This document shows, in pieces, positions 59,391 to 64,000 of a DNA stretch of 64,000 nt. A program made the position numbers and the translations under genes. The notes under the pieces were generated by a model, which worked only from the letters and a program-made list of their open reading frames with translations, was not told where the DNA came from and made no database searches. This stretch comes from Gemmiger formicilis (lineage in GTDB: Bacteria; Bacillota; Clostridia; Oscillospirales; Ruminococcaceae), in assembly GCF_018784445.1 (NCBI RefSeq), contig NZ_WQOH01000014.1:124001-188000 (forward strand). The letters run 5' to 3'. The stretch's first letter is position 1; every line of letters begins with the position of its first letter.

Positions 59391-60284
59391 TTATTTCTTA
59401 CGTTCCAGCAGTTCCGCCGCCATCAGCCGCAGAAAATCTGCCTTTGGCCCAAGCGCATCCAGCGCGGCCAGAGCTGCGGCGTTGTGATGCTCTGCTTTCT
59501 CATGGGCATCCTGCAAGCCGTACAGCGTGATAAAGGTGGTTTTGTCATTGTCCGCGTCGCTGCCGACCGGCTTGCCGAGTTCTTCTGTCGTAGAGGTGAC
59601 GTCAAGAATGTCGTCAACAATCTGAAATACAAGGCCGACTTCGGCCGCATAGCGAACAAGGGATTTGCGAATAGCAGTATCCGCCTTAACGCCTGCCGCC
59701 GCGCAGCCCAGTTCCACAGCGGCAATGATGAGCGCACCGGTCTTGTGGGCGTGCAGTTCTAAAAGTTCGCTCTCACTGGCACGCATCGTTTCGAAACGCT
59801 TGTCCAGCTCCTGACCGTAGAGCATCCCGCGGTCGCCGCCGCCCTTGGAGAGCAGCTGCACGGCCTCAATGCGGCTCTCGGCAGAGAGCTTCGCGTTGGC
59901 AATGACTTCAAACGCAGCTGTGACGAGTGCGTCGGCGGCCAGAAGAGCCGTGGCCTCGCCAAACTGCTTGTGGCAGCTGGGGCGGCCCCGGCGGAAATCA
60001 TCATTGTCCATGCAAGGCATATCGTCGTGGATGAGCGAATAGCAGTGCAGCATTTCCAGCGCACAGGCATAGTCCAGTGCGTCGGCGGCATCGGCCCCGC
60101 ACAGCTGGCAGGCGGCCAGTGTCAGTACGGCGCGTACCCGCTTGCCGCCGCCCAAAAGGCTGTACCGGGCGGCCTGGCCCAGTGCGGATTGCTGCGGCAG
60201 ATAGGTGTCGCACAGTTCGGCCAGGCGGGCTTCCGTCAGCTGCGCCCAGGCGGTGAACTGCTGCTTATAATCCTCATGCTTCAT
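59391..60284 (-). CDS. ispA: Polyprenyl synthetase (farnesyl diphosphate synthase type)
   Basis: Condenses isopentenyl diphosphate units, 297 residues. Both aspartate-rich motifs are present: LIHDDMPCMDNDDFRRG (first) and IVDDILDVTSTTEELGK (second). GGGKRVRAVL is the usual substrate-binding arginine region. ATG 60284 follows GGAGG; its first 11 bases overlap xseB. Confidence 0.94.
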   Translation of the reverse strand: MKHEDYKQQFTAWAQLTEARLAELCDTYLPQQSALGQAARYSLLGGGKRVRAVLTLAACQLCGADAADALDYACALEMLHCYSLIHDDMPCMDNDDFRRGRPSCHKQFGEATALLAADALVTAAFEVIANAKLSAESRIEAVQLLSKGGGDRGMLYGQELDKRFETMRASESELLELHAHKTGALIIAAVELGCAAAGVKADTAIRKSLVRYAAEVGLVFQIVDDILDVTSTTEELGKPVGSDADNDKTTFITLYGLQDAHEKAEHHNAAALAALDALGPKADFLRLMAAELLERKK

Positions 60285-60495
60285 GGGATACCTCCCCGCC
60301 CGGGGCAAGGCTGGCGTCGATCTCCTCGACCTGCAGCTTGGCCTTGTCCAGCGCTGTATTGCAATAGTGGATCAGACCGGCAGCCTCCGCATACAGCTTG
60401 ACGGAATCTGCCAGCGGCGTGGACTCATCCTGCAATTGACTCAGCAGGCCCTGCAGGCGATCCATACCCTCCTCAAAGGATTTGGGCTGTTTCAT
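60274..60495 (-). CDS. xseB: Exonuclease VII small subunit
   Basis: 73-residue helical protein, MKQPKSFEEGMDRLQGLLSQ, with the XseB pattern of two helices (KLYAEAAGLIHYCNTALDKA). Partners XseA in single-strand DNA degradation. It sits between xseA and ispA, overlapping the latter by 11 bases. Confidence 0.95.
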   Translation of the reverse strand: MKQPKSFEEGMDRLQGLLSQLQDESTPLADSVKLYAEAAGLIHYCNTALDKAKLQVEEIDASLAPGGEVSHEA

Positions 60496-60501
60496 CGGGT
60501 A

Positions 60502-61716
60502 TCACTCCCCTGTTGTTTCTAAATCATGCACCGCTTCCACGCGGCATTCGGCGGCGGCCTTTGCACTGCGCACCGTGATCGTCTCGCCGGGGCGCAGTGC
60601 CTCCACCGCGCAGGGCACACCCTGCCGCTCGGTCAGCGTATAGCCGCGTGCGAGAACGGCGTAGGGGCTCAGGGATTCCGCCACAGCGGCGGCGTTTTGC
60701 AGCTGCCGCTCAGCACTCTGCACGCGGCGCTGTGCGGCGCTTTGCACAGACGCCTGCAGCGCGGCCAACTCCCGCTCCCGGTGGGTAAGCTGGCTGTGTC
60801 GGCGCTGTAAAATCTGGGCAGCGGCCAGCTGATTAAACCTATTATAGCATAGATTACAACGATTCTGTATATTTTTTTGAATATTTTGCTGTAAAATGAA
60901 TATTTTCTGCCGCACATCCGCCTGGTCGGGCACGCACATCTCCGCTGCAGCAGAGGGCGTGGGCGCACGCAGGTCAGCCACATAGTCCAAAATCGAGGTG
61001 TCAATCTCATGCCCGACGGCAGAAACCACCGGTTTGCGGCAGGCTGCGGCGGCACGGGCGATACGCTCTGAGTTGAAGACCCACAGATCCTCTTTGCTGC
61101 CGCCGCCGCGTGTGATCAAAATCAGATCCGGGCGCGGGTCACGGTCCAGCCTGCGGATGCCCTCGGTGATGCTCTTTTCAGCCTCAATGCCCTGCACATT
61201 GACCGGGGCCAGCAGCAGTTTGACCATCGGCCAGCGGCGGCCGATGACGTTCTGCACGTCCTGCCACGCCGCGCCGGTCTTGCTGGTCACAACGCCGATG
61301 CACCTGGGCACGGCGGGCAGCGGGCGTTTGCGCTCGGGTGCAAACAGGCCCTCGCTGTCCAGCTTTTTGTACAGCGCGTCAAAGGCCATCTGGGCAGCCC
61401 CCGCGCCGAAGGGCTTCATATAATCGGCATATAATTGAAACGCGCCGTCCCGCTCATAGATCGTGGCGCGGCCATAGACCAGCACCAGCATACCGTTCTG
61501 CGGCGTGAAATTCAAAAGCTGTGCCTGGGAGCGGAACATCACGGTCTTGATGGCCGCGTTCTCGTCTTTCAGCGTAAAATACAGGTGGCCGCTTTTGTAG
61601 TGGCGGGTAAAGCCGGAAATCTCGCCGCAGACGATCAGATCGTTCAGCGGGTCGCACTGGGCCAATACCTGCTTGGCCAGCCGGTTCAGGCTGGTTACAT
61701 TGATGTAGTCGGCCAT
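60502..61716 (-). CDS. xseA: Exonuclease VII large subunit
   Basis: 404-residue nuclease subunit with an N-terminal OB-fold (LIVCGEISGFTRHYKSGHLY) and a catalytic domain (ITRGGGSKEDLWVFNSERIA, SAVGHEIDTSILDYVADLRA). A long coiled coil follows. A patch at about 60835-60905 is much more AT-rich than the rest and contains a minus-strand TATAAT. ATG 61716 follows AAGGGAG; it overlaps the M22 gene by 22 bases. Confidence 0.95.
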   Translation of the reverse strand: MADYINVTSLNRLAKQVLAQCDPLNDLIVCGEISGFTRHYKSGHLYFTLKDENAAIKTVMFRSQAQLLNFTPQNGMLVLVYGRATIYERDGAFQLYADYMKPFGAGAAQMAFDALYKKLDSEGLFAPERKRPLPAVPRCIGVVTSKTGAAWQDVQNVIGRRWPMVKLLLAPVNVQGIEAEKSITEGIRRLDRDPRPDLILITRGGGSKEDLWVFNSERIARAAAACRKPVVSAVGHEIDTSILDYVADLRAPTPSAAAEMCVPDQADVRQKIFILQQNIQKNIQNRCNLCYNRFNQLAAAQILQRRHSQLTHRERELAALQASVQSAAQRRVQSAERQLQNAAAVAESLSPYAVLARGYTLTERQGVPCAVEALRPGETITVRSAKAAAECRVEAVHDLETTGE

Positions 61717-62642
61717 GCGCCACACTCCCTTGCCGCTAAGATCGAGATGCCGATGGCGTTGTCACTGGCAAATTTGCCCGGCACAAAATGCGCGTTCGGC
61801 ACGCGGTTCGTCACATAGGTGCGTATTAAATCACTGCTCATCACGCCACCCGCAAACACAACCGGCAGGCCCGGGCACTCTGCTAAAGCGTTGTTCGCCA
61901 TCCGCACCAGTGTCTCACCCACGCAGAGCAGGCAGTATTTGCAGACGTAGGGTGCGTCGTGCCCTTCCGCCAGCAGCTTGGTGCACTGGTTTTCAAGACC
62001 TGATAAACTGCACGTCAGCCCTTTTACGCTGACCTTGGGGCGCACTTTCTCGGTGCATAAAGCGGCCTGCTCGCTGACATAGACGCCCGCCGGGAACGGA
62101 AAGCCAAGTTTGACGCCCAGCCGGTCCACGGCCTGCCCGGCATATAAATCGCTGCTGGTGCCCAGCGGCGTGATGCTCTCGGCCTCATGGCACAAAAGCA
62201 GGTCAGTCGTGCCGCCGGATACGTGAAACACCAGCGCCTCCCGCTCAAACAGCGTAAGATCGCCGGTGGCGTACAGTGCGGCGGCAATATGCCCCTGCTG
62301 GTGGGTCAGCTTGACCATCGGCAGCCCTTTGGCCAGTGCAAACGCCGTGGCGGCGCTGACACCAGCCAGAAAGCACGGCATATACGACCCTTCCACCGGG
62401 CGTGGCTTGGCTGAAACGCCGACGGCGGCAACCTTGGTCAGGTCGGCCTTGCCGGAAAGCTCAGCCAGCATCTCCGGCAGGGCTGCCGTGTGGTGGAACA
62501 GCGCGTCACTCTGGCGCAGGCCCAGTTGACCTTCTTTGACAGGCAAAAACTTTTTGCAATCGCAAACAACCTCTCCGGCGTCTGTGTCAAACACTGCCAG
62601 AGAGGTTGCGTAATTGCTGGTGTCGATGCCCAGCGTCAGCAT
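61695..62642 (-). CDS. M22/TsaD-like paralogue
   Basis: 315-residue ASKHA-fold protein: GIDTSNYATSLAVFD at the N-terminus, THQQGHIAAALYATG (metal histidines), VFHVSGGTTDLLLCH, and SDNAIGISILAA at the end. It is a TsaD/Kae1 relative, but in Clostridia this copy beside nusB and xseA is a second paralogue, so it is probably not the tRNA threonylcarbamoyl enzyme itself. Its ATG lies in the last codons of nusB. Confidence 0.82.
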   Translation of the reverse strand: MLTLGIDTSNYATSLAVFDTDAGEVVCDCKKFLPVKEGQLGLRQSDALFHHTAALPEMLAELSGKADLTKVAAVGVSAKPRPVEGSYMPCFLAGVSAATAFALAKGLPMVKLTHQQGHIAAALYATGDLTLFEREALVFHVSGGTTDLLLCHEAESITPLGTSSDLYAGQAVDRLGVKLGFPFPAGVYVSEQAALCTEKVRPKVSVKGLTCSLSGLENQCTKLLAEGHDAPYVCKYCLLCVGETLVRMANNALAECPGLPVVFAGGVMSSDLIRTYVTNRVPNAHFVPGKFASDNAIGISILAARECGAWPTTSM

Positions 62643-63049
62643 TGGGATTCCGGGGCCTCTCCGCGCTCCCGCGCGACGGAACCCAGCAGGCCGTTGACAA
62701 ACTGATAATCGTCGTCAGCACCGTATTTTTTGACCAGCTCCACGGCCTCATTGATGGCGACGCCGGGCTTCTGCTCCTCACCGTACAGCATTTCTGCCAG
62801 GGCAAGGCGCAGGGCAACCAGGCTCACGCGGGGCACGCGGGGCAGCGTCCAGCCCTTCAGGTGGGCGGTGATGATCTCATCCAGCTCGGCGGCGTGGTCG
62901 TTCATGGCGGCCAGCAGCTGGTTGGCAAAGGCGTCGGGGGCGGCGTGGTCCTCAGCGGGCACGGTGGGCTCTTCGGGTTCAAACGTGGCGGCAAATGCCG
63001 TCAGAAAGGCCATCTCGCGGGACTCGCGGCGGGTCAGCTTTTTCTCCAT
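62636..63049 (-). CDS. nusB: Transcription antitermination factor NusB
   Basis: Helps rRNA transcription, 137 residues. It opens with KKLTRRESREMAFLTAFAAT and ends GVAINEAVELVKKYGADDDY, FVNGLLGSVARER, the NusB signature. ATG 63049 follows AGGA by 9 bases. Standard place after asp23. Confidence 0.94.
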   Translation of the reverse strand: MEKKLTRRESREMAFLTAFAATFEPEEPTVPAEDHAAPDAFANQLLAAMNDHAAELDEIITAHLKGWTLPRVPRVSLVALRLALAEMLYGEEQKPGVAINEAVELVKKYGADDDYQFVNGLLGSVARERGEAPESQC

Positions 63050-63080
63050 ACTCAAAATTCCTGTCTTTCCTGATTCTCTC

Positions 63081-63443
63081 TTATTTCTCAGTCTTGTCGG
63101 CGTCGGTCAGGCCCACGACCAGCACATCGACGCGAGCGACGGTGATGCCGGTCATGTTCTGGATGGCCTGCTTGACGTTCTCCTGCACTTTCTCGCACAG
63201 AGGCATGACCTTACTGCCGTACACAACGGTGATGTGTACCGTGACGGTGGCAATGCCATCCTCCATAACGACGGTGACGGGCTTCTGCAGGCCGGTACGG
63301 CCCAGTAGCGAACGGACGTTCTGGCTGGTGCCGGTGGCTACATCAGAAACACCGTCAACCTCCAGCGCGGCCAGACGCGCGATTTTTGCGATAACTTCGG
63401 TCGAGATCTGTAAGCTGCCGCCGATGGTATTGTGTACATCCAT
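63081..63443 (-). CDS. Asp23/Gls24-family envelope stress protein
   Basis: 120-residue cytosolic protein with the Asp23 pattern: GSLQISTEVIAKIARLAALE, VDGVSDVATG, and VDVLVVGLTDADK. The group is associated with cell-envelope homeostasis. It is preceded by its own promoter and a ribosome binding site GGGAGGG and followed by nusB. Confidence 0.93.
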   Translation of the reverse strand: MDVHNTIGGSLQISTEVIAKIARLAALEVDGVSDVATGTSQNVRSLLGRTGLQKPVTVVMEDGIATVTVHITVVYGSKVMPLCEKVQENVKQAIQNMTGITVARVDVLVVGLTDADKTEK

Positions 63444-63500
63444 AATGTGTACCCTCCCGTTGCAAACGGCCTTTTGGCCATAGTTCTACTAATATGATTC

Positions 63501-63529
63501 AGTGTACCACAAAACGGCGGCGTTTGCAA
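63501..63529 (-). promoter_or_regulatory. Promoter of asp23-nusB cluster
   Basis: Minus strand TTGCAA (63529-63524), 17-base spacer, TACACT (63506-63501) with an upstream TGG. Confidence 0.7.
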
Positions 63530-63541
63530 CAGAATGTTCAG

Positions 63542-64000
63542 TTATTTTACTTCCACGATGGTGATATCCTGCGCGGTCAGCCCCTTGCACTGGTTCAGCA
63601 GCGCGTCGCGGATGCGGGTGACCTCCTCCGCCGTCAGGGCATCGTTCTCGGTCATGACGGTGACGTTGGCCTTGCTGCCCTCCAGGTTGACAACGCAGTC
63701 GGCGAAGCCCTTGGACTTGATGAGCGTTTCAAGCTTGGTTTCCAGCGTAATATTGCTGATGCGGGCGCTGAGCTCAGTGGTCAGCTGGTCTTTTTCGGCG
63801 TCGCTGAGTTTGGCGTCCTTCAGGGACTTTTTCAAGGTGTCCAGCGCTTCGTCCCGGGCCTTGCTGCGCGTTAAGCGGGCGGACTCAAAAAACTCTGTGC
63901 CGGAATCCTGGTTCACACTGACCAGCTGGGCTTCGCCATAGTTTTTATCGCCCAGTTCCTCTGCGGCGGGTTCGGCATCTGCTGCAGTCTCTACGGCCAG
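63542..64000 (-). CDS. spoIIIAH: SpoIIIAH-like protein (5' end outside window)
   Basis: C-terminal 152 residues of the mother-cell side of the SpoIIIAH-SpoIIQ channel of sporulation. The frame is open to the window edge, and the visible part includes EELGDKNYGEAQLVSV, FFESARLTRSKARDEALDTL and SARISNITLETKLETLIKSK, then a ring-forming domain ending KGLTAQDITIVEV. The transmembrane start lies beyond base 64000. spoIIIA genes are expected further upstream. Confidence 0.92.
   Translation of the reverse strand: MAVETAADAEPAAEELGDKNYGEAQLVSVNQDSGTEFFESARLTRSKARDEALDTLKKSLKDAKLSDAEKDQLTTELSARISNITLETKLETLIKSKGFADCVVNLEGSKANVTVMTENDALTAEEVTRIRDALLNQCKGLTAQDITIVEVK

Overview
Organism. The backbone is GC-rich, and its gene order is that of an anaerobic Firmicute of the class Clostridia: dnaE-pfkA, queA/tgt/yajC, and a spoIIIAH-asp23-nusB-xseAB-ispA-dxs-tlyA-nadK-argR-recN string. 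T-box leaders, a lysine riboswitch and sporulation-type genes (spoIIIAH, a SpoIIM-like gene) agree. The style resembles gut Oscillospirales (Faecalibacterium/Gemmiger/Subdoligranulum-like), but the species cannot be fixed from this window. There are no rRNA genes and no CRISPR array; one tRNA (Ala-GGC) is present. Layout. 1-4.4 kb holds dnaE (5' end outside the window) and pfkA. 4.5-13.1 kb holds tRNA-Ala(GGC), a DUF421 gene, T-box-controlled alaS, a HIT protein, a phosphoribosyltransferase, comEC, holA and an RNase M5-like gene. 13.1-17 kb holds nadE opposite a small XRE/membrane/CPBP module. 17-21.9 kb is a lysine-riboswitch operon read on the minus strand: asd, dapA, dapB, a CapA-like protein and a free-standing double-ACT protein. 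21.9-28.5 kb holds queA, a WYL regulator with a GyrI-like gene, tgt, yajC, two membrane genes and a Xer-type recombinase. 28.5-35.8 kb holds small orphan genes, a radA/SseB/TIM-barrel operon, and a cassette of two unknown membrane proteins plus a membrane-anchored M20 peptidase. 35.8-50.4 kb is an AT-richer composite mobile region. 51.5-64 kb is again backbone: T-box-controlled tyrS and the long minus-strand recN-to-spoIIIAH cluster (spoIIIAH runs out of the window). Mobile region. The outer unit looks like a mobilizable element with a tyrosine integrase, Xis, an XRE regulator with paired operators, a MobA/MobL relaxase beside a predicted oriT, two genes overlapping the relaxase tail in another frame, an AbiE toxin-antitoxin pair and candidate att repeats at both ends. 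Inside it lies about 6.3 kb from a different (Tn4451/Tn5397-like) element: a large serine recombinase, TnpW, a sigma-like and an HTH gene, XRE, MobC and a relaxase cut off after about 106 codons. That fragment carries the most striking locus: a Cfr/RlmN-type radical-SAM rRNA methylase with a Cys-rich KTR protein, behind a strong promoter, an 8-codon leader peptide and stacked hairpins. The leader looks like those of ribosome-protection tetracycline genes, but no such gene is present. How the genes work together. Translation supply is controlled by tRNA-sensing leaders (alaS, tyrS), and the alaS specifier reads as GCC, matching the Ala-GGC tRNA encoded about 1 kb upstream. Diaminopimelate/lysine synthesis is controlled by lysine, and that control probably extends to two extra proteins, one resembling the regulatory half of aspartokinase.
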